This document shows positions 26,476 to 34,467 of a stretch of 64,000 bases of DNA, piece after piece (position 1 is the first letter of the stretch; every line of letters starts with the position of its first letter). A program made the translations under genes and the position numbers. The notes under the pieces are model-generated. The model searched no databases. It was not told where the DNA came from and was given only the letters and a program-made list of their open reading frames with translations. Source of the stretch: Burkholderia cepacia GG4 (GTDB taxonomy: Bacteria; Pseudomonadota; Gammaproteobacteria; Burkholderiales; Burkholderiaceae); assembly GCF_000292915.1 (NCBI RefSeq), contig NC_018513.1, positions 1,798,001 to 1,862,000 on the forward strand, given 5' to 3'.

Positions 26476-27369
26476 ATGACCCCGGATCAACTGATAACGT
26501 TCGCGGCTGTCGCCGAACATCTGAACATCAGCCACGCCGCCGTGGCGCTGCATCTGTCGCAGCCGGCCGTGTCGGGCCAACTGCGCCTGCTGCAGGACGA
26601 GTTCGGCGAGCCGCTGTACCAGCGCGACGGCCGTGGCATCCGCCTGACGCCGGTCGGCGAGCAGCTTGCGCAGTACGCGAAGGCGCAGCGCGACACGTTC
26701 GCGCAGGCACGCGCGTTTCGCGATGCGGTGCGCGGGCTCGATGCCGGCACGCTGCGAATCGGCGCAAGCACGACGCCCGCCAGCTATCTGCTGCCGTACC
26801 TGATCGCGGCGTTTCAGCCGCGCGCGCCGCGCGTGGCGATCCAGACGATGAGCGGCAACACCGCCGACGTGGTCGCCGCGCTGGCGTCGCTCGACATCGC
26901 GATGATCGAAGGCCCGCCCGGCGAGGCGCTGCCGCCCGGCACCGCCGTGCATGCATGGCACGAGGACGAGATCGTCGCGATCGTGCCGAGCGGGCATCCG
27001 CTCGCGGCACCCGACTACGCTGCCGGCGTCACGCTCGATGCACTTGCCGCGCATCCGCTCGTGCTGCGCGAGGAGGGCTCCGGCGTGCGGCAGCTCGTCG
27101 AACGCGCGTTCGCGCATGGCGGCGCGCCGATGCGCGTCGCGTTCGAGATCGCGGGGGTGGAGGCTGTGAAGGAGGCCGTGCGCGCGGGGATGGGCGTCGG
27201 GTTCGTGTCAGCGATGTCGCTGCGTCACCAGGACGCGGCGCTCGTGCCGCGCTCGCTGGCCCCTGCGCCGCTCACGCGCCATTTCTCGATTCTGGTGCCG
27301 CACGGCGCCGCGCCGTCGCGCGTGGCCGCCCAGTTCCTCGACATGAGCCTCACGCACGACGCCGGATAA
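26476..27369 (+). CDS. yeiE: LysR family regulator, YeiE type
   Basis: A 297-residue LysR regulator. The winged helix-turn-helix is in residues 1-62 (LITFAAVAEHLNISHAAVALHLSQPAVSGQLRLLQDEFG), followed by a linker helix and a periplasmic-binding-protein-like effector domain from about residue 90 (LRIGASTTPASYLLPYLIAAF). YeiE is described as a sulfite-responsive regulator in enterobacteria; here it faces yeiH, so it probably controls that exporter. The ATG at 26476 has no close purine-rich ribosome site. Overall length and the MTPDQLITF opening support the start. Confidence 0.9.
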   Translation: MTPDQLITFAAVAEHLNISHAAVALHLSQPAVSGQLRLLQDEFGEPLYQRDGRGIRLTPVGEQLAQYAKAQRDTFAQARAFRDAVRGLDAGTLRIGASTTPASYLLPYLIAAFQPRAPRVAIQTMSGNTADVVAALASLDIAMIEGPPGEALPPGTAVHAWHEDEIVAIVPSGHPLAAPDYAAGVTLDALAAHPLVLREEGSGVRQLVERAFAHGGAPMRVAFEIAGVEAVKEAVRAGMGVGFVSAMSLRHQDAALVPRSLAPAPLTRHFSILVPHGAAPSRVAAQFLDMSLTHDAG

Positions 27370-27492
27370 GCGGTCGAAGCCGGCCCGGGAGCGCCGGATA
27401 CGCGTCTGCAGGCGTGCGTTCGTGCGTCGGCTGGCTTAGGGATTTCCTCTATGGCGCGCACCGGAGGCGAAGCGCACCATCCGTCTCAAGCA

Positions 27493-27510
27493 AATGGAAC
27501 CGGTTCCATT
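27493..27510. promoter_or_regulatory. PtxS-type operator in front of the kgu operon
   Basis: A perfect 18-bp palindrome, AATGGAACC-GGTTCCATT, with the central CG of LacI-family operators, 20 bases before the kguE ATG. The PtxS operator known from Pseudomonas is TGAAACCGGTTTCA; the two differ at one position of each half. PtxS is encoded at the end of this operon. Confidence 0.85.
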
Positions 27511-27529
27511 CGGGTACAAAAGGGCAGAT

Positions 27530-28294
27530 ATGGCAGACATCGTGATCGTGGCGAGCGCATTCGGGATGGACCGCGTGCGTCAGGAGGGCCACCGTGCATT
27601 CATCGCGACCGCGGCGGCGTCCGGCGCGACCGGCTTCGAGGTGCGGCGCGAGCTGTTCGCGTCGGACGACGACGCGACGCCCGGCGCGCTGGCCGCGCTC
27701 GGTACCGAACTCGCCGCGCACGGACTGTGGTCGGTCTATTCGACGCCGGCCATGCTGTATACGGAAACGGGCGCGCTCGACGCCGACACGTTGCGCGACA
27801 CGCTCGTGGAAGCCGACGCGCTCGGCGCGCGCTTCGTCAAATTCCAGCTCGGCGGCTTCGCCGGCGACGCGCATGCGGCCGAGATCGTCGCGCTGTCGCG
27901 CGGTGCGCGGGCCCGCGTGGTGGTCGAGAACGGCCAGCTGCCGGTGGGCGGCGCGCTCGCGCAGTTCCGCGGACTGTTCGACGCGCTGAGCCAGGCGGGC
28001 ATGCCGGATGCGCTCGGCATGACGTTCGACATCGGCAACTGGCAGTGGCCCGGCGAAGCGCCGCTCGCATGCGCCCAGGCGCTGGCGCCGCATGTCGAAT
28101 ACATTCATTGCAAGGCCGTCGAAGGCGAGGGTGCGCGCCGATTCGCGGTGGCGCCCGCGCCGGGCGATCCACTCGTCACGGGCGTGCTCGCGGCCCTGCC
28201 GCAAGCGGCGCCGCGCGGCATCGAGTTTCCGTTCGATGCGGCCGACCTGGCGGGCGATGCCGGCCGCCGAGTCGCGTGGCTCGCCGCCGCGTGA
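27530..28294 (+). CDS. kguE: KguE, 2-ketogluconate operon TIM-barrel epimerase/isomerase
   Basis: A 254-residue xylose-isomerase-like TIM-barrel protein (FIATAAASGATGFEVRRELF, YSTPAMLYTETGALD, ALGARFVKFQLGGFA, GMTFDIGNWQWPGE, VEYIHCKAVEG). The Glu, Asp and His at strand ends fit a metal site. KguE is the first gene of the 2-ketogluconate operon in Pseudomonas, where its exact reaction is not settled. The ATG at 27530 has AGGG 7-10 bases before it. The operator palindrome lies just upstream. The gene is followed, 28 bases on, by kguK. Confidence 0.85.
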   Translation: MADIVIVASAFGMDRVRQEGHRAFIATAAASGATGFEVRRELFASDDDATPGALAALGTELAAHGLWSVYSTPAMLYTETGALDADTLRDTLVEADALGARFVKFQLGGFAGDAHAAEIVALSRGARARVVVENGQLPVGGALAQFRGLFDALSQAGMPDALGMTFDIGNWQWPGEAPLACAQALAPHVEYIHCKAVEGEGARRFAVAPAPGDPLVTGVLAALPQAAPRGIEFPFDAADLAGDAGRRVAWLAAA

Positions 28295-28322
28295 CGCCGG
28301 CAGGATACGGAGGAGTTCACTC

Positions 28323-29315
28323 ATGAAAGCAGCACTCGATGTCGTGACCTACGGCGAAGCGATGGCGATGTTCATCGCCGCCGAGCCGGGCCACCTCACG
28401 CATGCGCAACAATTCACGAAGCGGATCGCGGGCGCGGACCTGAACGTCGCGATCGGCCTGGCACGGCTCGGCTTCCGGGTCGGCTGGATGAGCCGGGTCG
28501 GCCGCGATTCGTTCGGCGGCTACGTGCTCGACACGCTCGCGCGCGAAGGCATCGACGCGTCATGCGTGACCGTCGATCCGCGCTATCCGACCGGGTTCCA
28601 GCTGAAGTCGCGCAACGACGACGGCAGCGATCCGACCGTCGAGTATTTCCGCAAGGGCTCGGCCGCGAGCCACCTGTCGTGCGACGACTACGTGGCCGAC
28701 TACGTGCTCGGCGCGCGTCACCTGCATTTGACGGGCGTCGCGCCGGCGATCTCCGCGACGTCGTGCGAGCTGGCGTTCCGTCTCGCACGCGAGATGCGCG
28801 CGGCCGGCAAGACGATCTCGTTCGACCCGAACCTGCGCCCGACGCTGTGGCCGTCCGCCGACGTGATGGCGAAGACGCTGAACGCGCTCGCCACGCTTGC
28901 CGACTGGGTGCTGCCGGGCCTCGCCGAAGGGCAGCAGCTGACCGGGCACGACACGCCGGCCGATATTGCGGGCTTCTATCTGGCACAGGGCGCACGTGGC
29001 GTGGTGATCAAGCTGGGCGCCGCAGGGGCGTACTTCCGCATGGCCGACGGCCGCGAGGGCACGGTGTCTGGCGAGCACGTCGCGAACGTGGTCGACACGG
29101 TCGGCGCCGGCGACGGCTTCGCGGTCGGCGTGGTCAGCGCGTTGCTGGACGGCAAGCCGGTCGAGCAGGCCGTCGCGCGCGGCAACCGCATCGGTGCGCT
29201 TGCGATCCAGGTGATCGGCGACTCGGAAGGCTTGCCGACCCGCGCGGCGCTCGATCGGCTCGAAAACGTCAGCAATCGCGCCGATCGCTTAGAGGAAATC
29301 GTCACCGCGCAATGA
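28323..29315 (+). CDS. kguK: 2-ketogluconate kinase (PfkB family)
   Basis: A 330-residue PfkB/ribokinase family sugar kinase. The N-terminal signature is near GADLNVAIGLARLGFRVGWMSRVG, the substrate lid in residues 75-110, and the C-terminal signature with the catalytic Asp in VDTVGAGDGFAVGVVSALL. It would phosphorylate 2-keto-D-gluconate to 2-keto-6-phosphogluconate with ATP. GGAGGAG lies just before the ATG at 28323. 2-Keto-3-deoxygluconate kinases look alike, so the substrate is inferred from the kguE-K-T-D gene order. A 250-base gap with three hairpins follows. Confidence 0.88.
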   Translation: MKAALDVVTYGEAMAMFIAAEPGHLTHAQQFTKRIAGADLNVAIGLARLGFRVGWMSRVGRDSFGGYVLDTLAREGIDASCVTVDPRYPTGFQLKSRNDDGSDPTVEYFRKGSAASHLSCDDYVADYVLGARHLHLTGVAPAISATSCELAFRLAREMRAAGKTISFDPNLRPTLWPSADVMAKTLNALATLADWVLPGLAEGQQLTGHDTPADIAGFYLAQGARGVVIKLGAAGAYFRMADGREGTVSGEHVANVVDTVGAGDGFAVGVVSALLDGKPVEQAVARGNRIGALAIQVIGDSEGLPTRAALDRLENVSNRADRLEEIVTAQ

Positions 29316-29420
29316 GAGGCCGGACACGGCACAATCCGCGGACCCATTTCGTGCTTCGTGCACGGATTTGCATGAGGCCGGAGCAGGCGCGATGCGCCGA
29401 CGCCGGTTGATTCCCGAAAG

Positions 29421-29546
29421 GGCGGGAGTAAGTGCTGAAGCACCAACTCCCGCCGACCGCCGCAGGGTATGAGTAGGTGCTGAAGCGCCAACTCTTACCA
29501 ACCGCGGCATGGGGCGGGAGTAGGCGCTGAAGCGCTAACTCGCGCC
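29421..29546 (+). repeat. three tandem hairpin repeats between kguK and kguT
   Basis: Three units with a period of 45-47 bases, each centred on GAGT-N3-GCTGAAGC-N4-ACTC: dyads at 29421-29454, 29471-29494 and 29514-29546. The arms pair from GAGT to ACTC and the inner stem around the TGAA loop changes in step: TGC/GCA in unit 1, TGC/GCG in unit 2 (a G-U pair), CGC/GCG in unit 3. In RNA each unit forms a hairpin with a GCTGAAGC tip. No T-run follows. The rest of the 249-base intergenic region holds no gene. Confidence 0.85.
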
Positions 29547-29564
29547 GACACAGGAGACACTCTG

Positions 29565-30845
29565 ATGGCAGCCAATCTCGCATCCCGACGCTGGTGGACG
29601 ATCATGCCGATCGTCTTCATCACCTACAGCCTCGCTTACCTCGACCGCGCGAACTACGGGTTCGCGGCCGCGGCCGGCATCAACCAGGACCTCGGGATCA
29701 GCAAGGGCCTGTCGTCGCTGATCGGCGCGCTGTTCTTCCTCGGCTACTTCTTCTTCCAGATTCCGGGCGCGATCTATGCGGAGCGCCGCAGCGTCAAGAA
29801 ACTCGTGTTCGTCAGCCTCGTGCTGTGGGGCGCTTGCGCGGCGCTCACGGGCGTAGTCACCAACATCCCGTCGCTGATGGCGATCCGCTTCGTGCTCGGC
29901 GTGGTCGAGGCGGCCGTGATGCCGGCGATGCTGATCTACATCAGCAACTGGTTCACGAAAAACGAACGCTCGCGCGCGAACACGTTCCTGATCCTCGGCA
30001 ACCCCGTCACCGTGCTGTGGATGTCGATCGTGTCAGGCTATCTCGTGCACGAATTCGGCTGGCGCCACATGTTCATCGCCGAAGGCGTGCCGGCTGTGAT
30101 CTGGGCCGTGTGCTGGTGGTTCCTCGTGCAGGACAAGCCGGCGGATTCGCCGTGGCTCAACGCGCAGGAAAAGCGCGACCTCGACGCGGCGCTCGCGGCC
30201 GAACAGGCGACGATCAAGCCCGTGCGCAACTACGGCGAGGCGTTCCGTTCGCCGGCCGTGATCAAGCTGTGCGCGCAGTACTTCTGCTGGAGCATCGGCG
30301 TGTACGGCTTCGTGCTGTGGCTGCCGTCGATCGTCAAGAACGGCTCCGAGCTCGGGATGGTCGCGACCGGCTGGCTGTCGGCGCTGCCGTATCTCGCGGC
30401 GACGATCGCGATGCTCGTCGCGTCGTGGGCGTCGGACAAGGTCGGCTCGCGCCGCGGCTTCGTGTGGCCGTTCCTGCTGGTCGGCGCGGCCGCGTTCGCC
30501 GCGTCGTATGCGCTCGGCTCGTCGCATTTCTGGATCTCGTATGCGCTGCTGGTCCTCGCGGGCGCCGCGATGTACGCGCCGTACGGCCCGTTCTTCGCGA
30601 TCGTGCCGGAGCTGCTGCCGAAGAACGTCGCCGGCGGTGCGATGGCGCTGATCAACAGCATGGGCGCGCTCGGCTCGTTCGTCGGCTCGTATTTCGTCGG
30701 CTACCTGAATGGCGCGACCGGGTCGCCCGTCGCGTCGTATGCGTTCATGAGCGCCGCGCTCGTCGCCGCGGTGATCCTCACGCTGTCCGTCAAACCCCAG
30801 GCGCGCGATGCGCATCCGCTCGCGGCGCCGCTGCAAGGAAAATGA
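29565..30845 (+). CDS. kguT: 2-ketogluconate transporter (MFS, anion:cation symporter type)
   Basis: A 426-residue MFS permease with 12 membrane helices, of the anion:cation symporter (ExuT/GarP/KguT-like) branch. Features are the opening RRWWTIMPIVFITYSLAYLDRANYGFA, the loop-2 motif PGAIYAERRSVKK, and the IMAIRFVLGVVEAAVMPAML type of helix. It should carry 2-ketogluconate with H+. GGAGACACTCTG lies before the ATG. The stop overlaps the kguD start (ATGA, 30842-30845). The three hairpins upstream could set its level relative to kguEK. Confidence 0.87.
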   Translation: MAANLASRRWWTIMPIVFITYSLAYLDRANYGFAAAAGINQDLGISKGLSSLIGALFFLGYFFFQIPGAIYAERRSVKKLVFVSLVLWGACAALTGVVTNIPSLMAIRFVLGVVEAAVMPAMLIYISNWFTKNERSRANTFLILGNPVTVLWMSIVSGYLVHEFGWRHMFIAEGVPAVIWAVCWWFLVQDKPADSPWLNAQEKRDLDAALAAEQATIKPVRNYGEAFRSPAVIKLCAQYFCWSIGVYGFVLWLPSIVKNGSELGMVATGWLSALPYLAATIAMLVASWASDKVGSRRGFVWPFLLVGAAAFAASYALGSSHFWISYALLVLAGAAMYAPYGPFFAIVPELLPKNVAGGAMALINSMGALGSFVGSYFVGYLNGATGSPVASYAFMSAALVAAVILTLSVKPQARDAHPLAAPLQGK

Positions 30846-31816
30846 AAACGATGAAGCCTCGTATCGTCGCGTACAAGCCGCTGCCCGATGACGTTCTCGC
30901 GTACCTGCGCGAGCATGCGGACGTCGTGCAGGCCGACGGCGCCGACGCGCTCGCCGATGCCCTCGGCGACGCGGACGGTGCGATCGGCGCGAGCCTGAAG
31001 GTCACGCCGCAGATGCTCGATCGCGCGCCGCGGCTGAAGGCCTGGTCGACGATCTCGGTCGGCTATGACAACTTCGACGTCGCGGATCTCACGCGGCGCG
31101 GCATCGTGCTCGCGCACACGCCCGACGTGCTGACCGAATCGACCGCCGACACCGTGTTCTCGCTGATCCTCGCGTCCGCGCGGCGCGTGGTCGAACTGGC
31201 GGAGTGGGTGAAGGCCGGCCACTGGCATCGCAGCATCGGTCCCGATCTGTACGGCACCGACGTGCAGGGCAAGACGCTCGGCATCGTCGGGCTCGGGCGG
31301 ATCGGCGGCGCGGTCGCGCGCCGCGCGGCGCTCGGTTTCCGGATGCAGGTGCTGTACACGAACCGGTCCGCGCATGCCGAGGCCGAGACGCAGTACGGCG
31401 CGCAGCGCGTCACGCTCGACGAACTGCTCGCCCAGGCGGATTTCGTATGCCTGCAGGTGCCGCTGTCGCCGGAAACGCATCACCTGATCGGCGCGGCCGA
31501 ATTCGCGAAGATGAAGCGCGGCGCGATCCTGATCAACGCATCGCGCGGCCCGGTGGTCGACGAGGCCGCGCTGATCGACGCGCTGCGTGCCGGCACGATC
31601 CGCGGCGCGGGGCTCGACGTGTTCGAGAAGGAGCCGTTGCCGGCGGATTCGCCGCTGCTGCAGATGCACAACGTGGTCGCGCTGCCGCATATCGGCTCGG
31701 CGACGCACGAGACGCGCCACGCGATGGCGCGCTGCGCCGCGGAAAACCTGGTCGGCGCGCTGGCCGGCACGCTGCGCACGAACCTCGTCAATCCCGACGC
31801 GCGCGCGCGCGCCTGA
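30842..31816 (+). CDS. kguD: 2-keto-6-phosphogluconate reductase (2-hydroxyacid dehydrogenase family)
   Basis: A 324-residue NAD(P)H-dependent D-2-hydroxyacid dehydrogenase. The nucleotide motif is GIVGLGRIGGAVARRA near residue 145. The catalytic Arg is in INASRGPVVDEAAL, the Glu in the DVFEKEPLP region and the His in ALPHIGSATHETR. In the kgu pathway it reduces 2-keto-6-phosphogluconate to 6-phosphogluconate, which enters the Entner-Doudoroff route. It starts with MKTMKP, so ATG 30851 is a second option; ATG 30842 overlaps the kguT stop. Sequence alone would also fit glyoxylate/hydroxypyruvate reductase (GhrB); operon context decides. Confidence 0.87.
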   Translation: MKTMKPRIVAYKPLPDDVLAYLREHADVVQADGADALADALGDADGAIGASLKVTPQMLDRAPRLKAWSTISVGYDNFDVADLTRRGIVLAHTPDVLTESTADTVFSLILASARRVVELAEWVKAGHWHRSIGPDLYGTDVQGKTLGIVGLGRIGGAVARRAALGFRMQVLYTNRSAHAEAETQYGAQRVTLDELLAQADFVCLQVPLSPETHHLIGAAEFAKMKRGAILINASRGPVVDEAALIDALRAGTIRGAGLDVFEKEPLPADSPLLQMHNVVALPHIGSATHETRHAMARCAAENLVGALAGTLRTNLVNPDARARA

Positions 31817-32171
31817 ACGGCGACGGCCGGCCGGTGGGGCCGCCGGCGCCGTTAGAGTCGATGGTCTTGGTGCGGGAGGGCAGGCTGCGTTATGATCGCC
31901 CGCTCGTCGCATCCACGACCCGGCCACGCTGCCGGCGGCGTCCGGCGACGGGCATCCGTGCCAGGTCCGGTGCGGCCGATCGCTGTTCGTTTCAGGCGAC
32001 CGGGGTGGGCGCGAACGCGCCGGCTTCGGTCGACCGCGAAGCATGGGGGCAGCGCAAGCGCTGAAGCGTTTGCGCTGATCGACAGCGGCGTCCGCCGGGT
32101 GGCTTTCGTATCCAACAACAAAGGTCCGTCCGCACACGAAGCGGCGCGGATCGTACGTCGCGAGGCACGAC
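31817..32171. other. 355-base gene-free gap between kguD and ptxS
   Basis: No credible coding frame. It contains a strong imperfect dyad, AGCGCAAGCGC (32051-32061), loop TGAA, GCGTTTGCGCT (32066-32076), whose GCGCTGAAGCG centre resembles the tips of the three hairpins at 29421-29546. There is no T-run after it. No second copy of the PtxS operator is present, so ptxS is probably read through from the kgu promoter or has its own promoter that I cannot identify. Confidence 0.5.
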
Positions 32172-33215
32172 TTGAGCGATTCGCAACCTTCCACGCAGCG
32201 TCCGGCGACGATCAGCGACGTCGCACGCGAAGCCGGCACGGGCAAGACCAGCGTTTCGCGCTATCTGAACGGCGAGACGAACGTGCTGTCCGCCGATCTG
32301 CGCCAGCGGATCGAGACCGCGATCGCGCGGCTCAACTACCGGCCGAACCAGATGGCGCGCGGGCTGAAGCGCGGCCGCAACCGGCTGCTGGGCATGCTCG
32401 CGGCCGACCTGACCAATCCGTATACCGTCGAAGTGCTGCAGGGCGTCGAGGCCGCGTGCCATGCGCTCGGCTACATGCCGCTCATCTGTCACGCGGCGAA
32501 TGAAGTCGAGATGGAACGGCGCTTCCTGCAGCTGCTCACGACCTACCGGGTCGAGGGGCTGATCGTCAACGCGCTCGGCGCCGAGGAAGACGTGCTGCGC
32601 CCGCTGCGCGGCGGTGGCATCCCGGCCGTGCTGGTCGACCGGACGGTCGAGGGCTTCGAGGCCGACCTGATCGGTCTCGACAACACCGATGCGATCGAAA
32701 CGGCGCTCGCGCACCTGATCGCGCGCGGCTTCGATGCCATTCATTTCGTCGTGCAGCCGTTCGAGCGCGTCAGTTCGCGGCGCATGCGCGAGGCCGCATT
32801 CCGTGCGGCGCTCGACGCGCGCGGGCTGCCGGTGCCGCCGACGGTCGTGCTCGACCTGAACGCGCCCGACCTGGCCGCGGCGGCGCTCGCAGACCTCGAC
32901 GCGCGCATCGACGACGCGAAGCGGCGCGGCGTGCGCGCGGCGCTGTTCGCCGCGAACGCGCCGGTCGCGCTCGCGATCGCGCGCCACCTGCGTGCGCGGT
33001 TCGGCGCCGCGTGGCAGGAACAGGCCGCGCTGCTGTCGATCGACGATCCGGAGTGGGCCGAGCTGATCGGCATCACGACGATCCGTCAGCCGACCTACGA
33101 GATTGGTTACAAGGCCGTCGAATTCGTGCATGAGCGTATCGACGGCGCGGCCGGCGACGTGCGCGTCGCGATGCTGCCCGGCGAGCTGATTGCGCGCGCG
33201 TCGACCGCAAGCTGA
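32172..33215 (+). CDS. ptxS: LacI family repressor of the kgu operon (PtxS)
   Basis: A 347-residue LacI/GalR repressor. The headpiece is at residues 10-65 (ATISDVAREAGTGKTSVSRYLNGE, then the hinge NYRPNQMARGLKRGR). The effector domain follows (LGMLAADLTNPYTVEVLQGVEAAC; later GFDAIHFVVQPFERVSSRRMREAAF). PtxS represses kguEKTD until 2-ketogluconate binds. It lies directly after kguD on the same strand, and the operator it should bind is at 27493-27510. The start is a TTG at 32172 with GAGG six bases upstream; no ATG or GTG occurs before the headpiece. Confidence 0.9.
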   Translation: MSDSQPSTQRPATISDVAREAGTGKTSVSRYLNGETNVLSADLRQRIETAIARLNYRPNQMARGLKRGRNRLLGMLAADLTNPYTVEVLQGVEAACHALGYMPLICHAANEVEMERRFLQLLTTYRVEGLIVNALGAEEDVLRPLRGGGIPAVLVDRTVEGFEADLIGLDNTDAIETALAHLIARGFDAIHFVVQPFERVSSRRMREAAFRAALDARGLPVPPTVVLDLNAPDLAAAALADLDARIDDAKRRGVRAALFAANAPVALAIARHLRARFGAAWQEQAALLSIDDPEWAELIGITTIRQPTYEIGYKAVEFVHERIDGAAGDVRVAMLPGELIARASTAS

Positions 33216-33221
33216 GTATCA

Positions 33222-33258
33222 TTCGGGGCACGCAGCGCGTCAGGTGCGCTGCCCCGAA
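33222..33258 (+). other. strong hairpin between ptxS and the YhfC-like gene
   Basis: Nested arms TTCGGGG (33222-33228) / CCCCGAA (33252-33258) and GCAGCGC (33232-33238) / GCGCTGC (33246-33252). There is no T-run, so it may be a transcript-end or processing structure rather than an intrinsic terminator. Confidence 0.5.
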
Positions 33259-33269
33259 CAAGGAAATAC

Positions 33270-34058
33270 ATGATTGTCGCCCCCGTCACGCTGGCGGTGC
33301 TGATCGCCGCCACGCTGATCATCGCGCTGCTGCCGTTCGTTCTGTTCCGTACCCTGCGCAAGCCGCTTGCGCTCGACCGCCGCGACACCATCGTCGGCGT
33401 CGCCGTCTTCACGCTGTTCGCGATGATCGTCGAACGTGCATTCCACGGCCTCGTGCTGAGCCAGACGCCCGCAGGCGGCTGGCTCACGCAGCCGCTCGCG
33501 TTCGTCGCGTACAGCGCGCTCGCGACCGCCGTGTTCGAGGAAGTCGGGCGCTATCTCGGGATGCGGTTCCTGAACCGCCGCTACGGCGCGTCGGCCGGCG
33601 ACGGTCGCGCAATCGGCTACGGGATCGGTCATGCCGGTGCCGAAACCTGGTTCGTCGGCGTGCTCGTGTGGGGCCAGTGGTCGTACCTCGCGTGGCTCGC
33701 GAGCCGCGGGCAGCTCGAGACGCAGTTGGCGGACCTGCCGGGCGATACCGTCGTGCGGCTGCACGTGATGCTGGCGACGCTGTCGGTGCCGTCGATCCTG
33801 CTGTTGCTGCTCGAGCGCTGCGCGGCGTTCACGGTGCAGCTCGCGCTGTCGGTGCTGGTCTGGCGCGGCGTGCGCGCCGGCCGCGCGGGCGTGCTGCCGC
33901 TCGCGATCGTGCTGCATGCACTCGCGGTCGCACCGGCGCTGCTGTATCAGCTGCGCGTGTTGCCGGCCGAATGGTACGAGGCCGTGTATTTCGTGCTGGC
34001 CGCGATCCTGGTCGTCGTGCTGGTGAAGACGTGCCGCGCGCCGCGCGCGGCGGCCTGA
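33270..34058 (+). CDS. YhfC family intramembrane protease-like protein
   Basis: A 262-residue polytopic membrane protein with about seven hydrophobic helices. The FEEVGRYLGMRFL segment and the later YGIGHAGAETWFVG segment give the Glu-Glu...His pattern of the YhfC branch of the CAAX-protease/CPBP-like superfamily, putative intramembrane metalloproteases. No substrate is known. An AAGGA sequence lies about 8 bases before the ATG at 33270. It is followed after 13 bases by the small DUF3022-like gene, so the two are probably cotranscribed. Confidence 0.82.
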   Translation: MIVAPVTLAVLIAATLIIALLPFVLFRTLRKPLALDRRDTIVGVAVFTLFAMIVERAFHGLVLSQTPAGGWLTQPLAFVAYSALATAVFEEVGRYLGMRFLNRRYGASAGDGRAIGYGIGHAGAETWFVGVLVWGQWSYLAWLASRGQLETQLADLPGDTVVRLHVMLATLSVPSILLLLLERCAAFTVQLALSVLVWRGVRAGRAGVLPLAIVLHALAVAPALLYQLRVLPAEWYEAVYFVLAAILVVVLVKTCRAPRAAA

Positions 34059-34071
34059 CGGGAGAGACGGA

Positions 34072-34434
34072 ATGGACGACTATCTGATCGAATGCCAGAG
34101 CGCCGAATTCGACGCGCTCGCGCGCGTGATCTGCGATCTCTTTCCGGAGCAGACCCGCTTCGCCGAAAGCTGCGACGAACGTGGGCGATTCCTGTCCGTG
34201 CACTGGCTCGCGATGCGGTTCGGTTCGATGCCCAAGCGGATGACGCTCGACATCCGCATCGTGCCGGCCGCGCTGGCGCGCTATCTGGCGCTCAGGCCGA
34301 TGCAGCGCGCGCGCAGCCATGCGGTGCTGCATGCGTATACGGAAGCGATGCTGGGCTCGCTCGAGGAGCGCCACGCGGCAGGCGAGGCCGTCGAGCGCGA
34401 TGCGGAACTCGAGCTCGACGAAGACTTTGCGTGA
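34072..34434 (+). CDS. small conserved protein, possibly DUF3022
   Basis: A 120-residue soluble protein (MDDYLIECQSAEFDALARVICDLF...; later MRFGSMPKRMTLDIRIVPAALARYLAL) with an acidic C-terminus (ELELDEDFA). I believe it matches DUF3022, a short Burkholderiaceae family of unknown function, though without a search this is tentative. GGAGAGACGGA lies just upstream of the ATG. It appears to share a transcript with the YhfC-like gene. No signal peptide or membrane segment. Confidence 0.75.
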   Translation: MDDYLIECQSAEFDALARVICDLFPEQTRFAESCDERGRFLSVHWLAMRFGSMPKRMTLDIRIVPAALARYLALRPMQRARSHAVLHAYTEAMLGSLEERHAAGEAVERDAELELDEDFA

Positions 34435-34440
34435 GTGCGC

Positions 34441-34461
34441 GCGCCGGCGTAATGCCGGCGC
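34441..34461. terminator. bidirectional hairpin between convergent genes
   Basis: Perfect arms GCGCCGGC (34441-34448) and GCCGGCGC (34454-34461) with a GTAAT loop, seven bases after the + strand stop and seven before the stop of the minus-strand gene. No T-run follows, so termination efficiency is uncertain. Confidence 0.45.
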
Positions 34462-34467
34462 GGCATG

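Noticed and set aside
29421..29546. A short CRISPR array
   Set aside because: Three units only; the 'repeats' are hairpins that vary with compensation and the spacers are short and similar, and no cas genes lie near.
31892..32503. A gene filling the gap between kguD and ptxS
   Set aside because: The frame overlaps the ptxS headpiece by more than 300 bases in another frame and has no family resemblance; ptxS is clearly the real gene.
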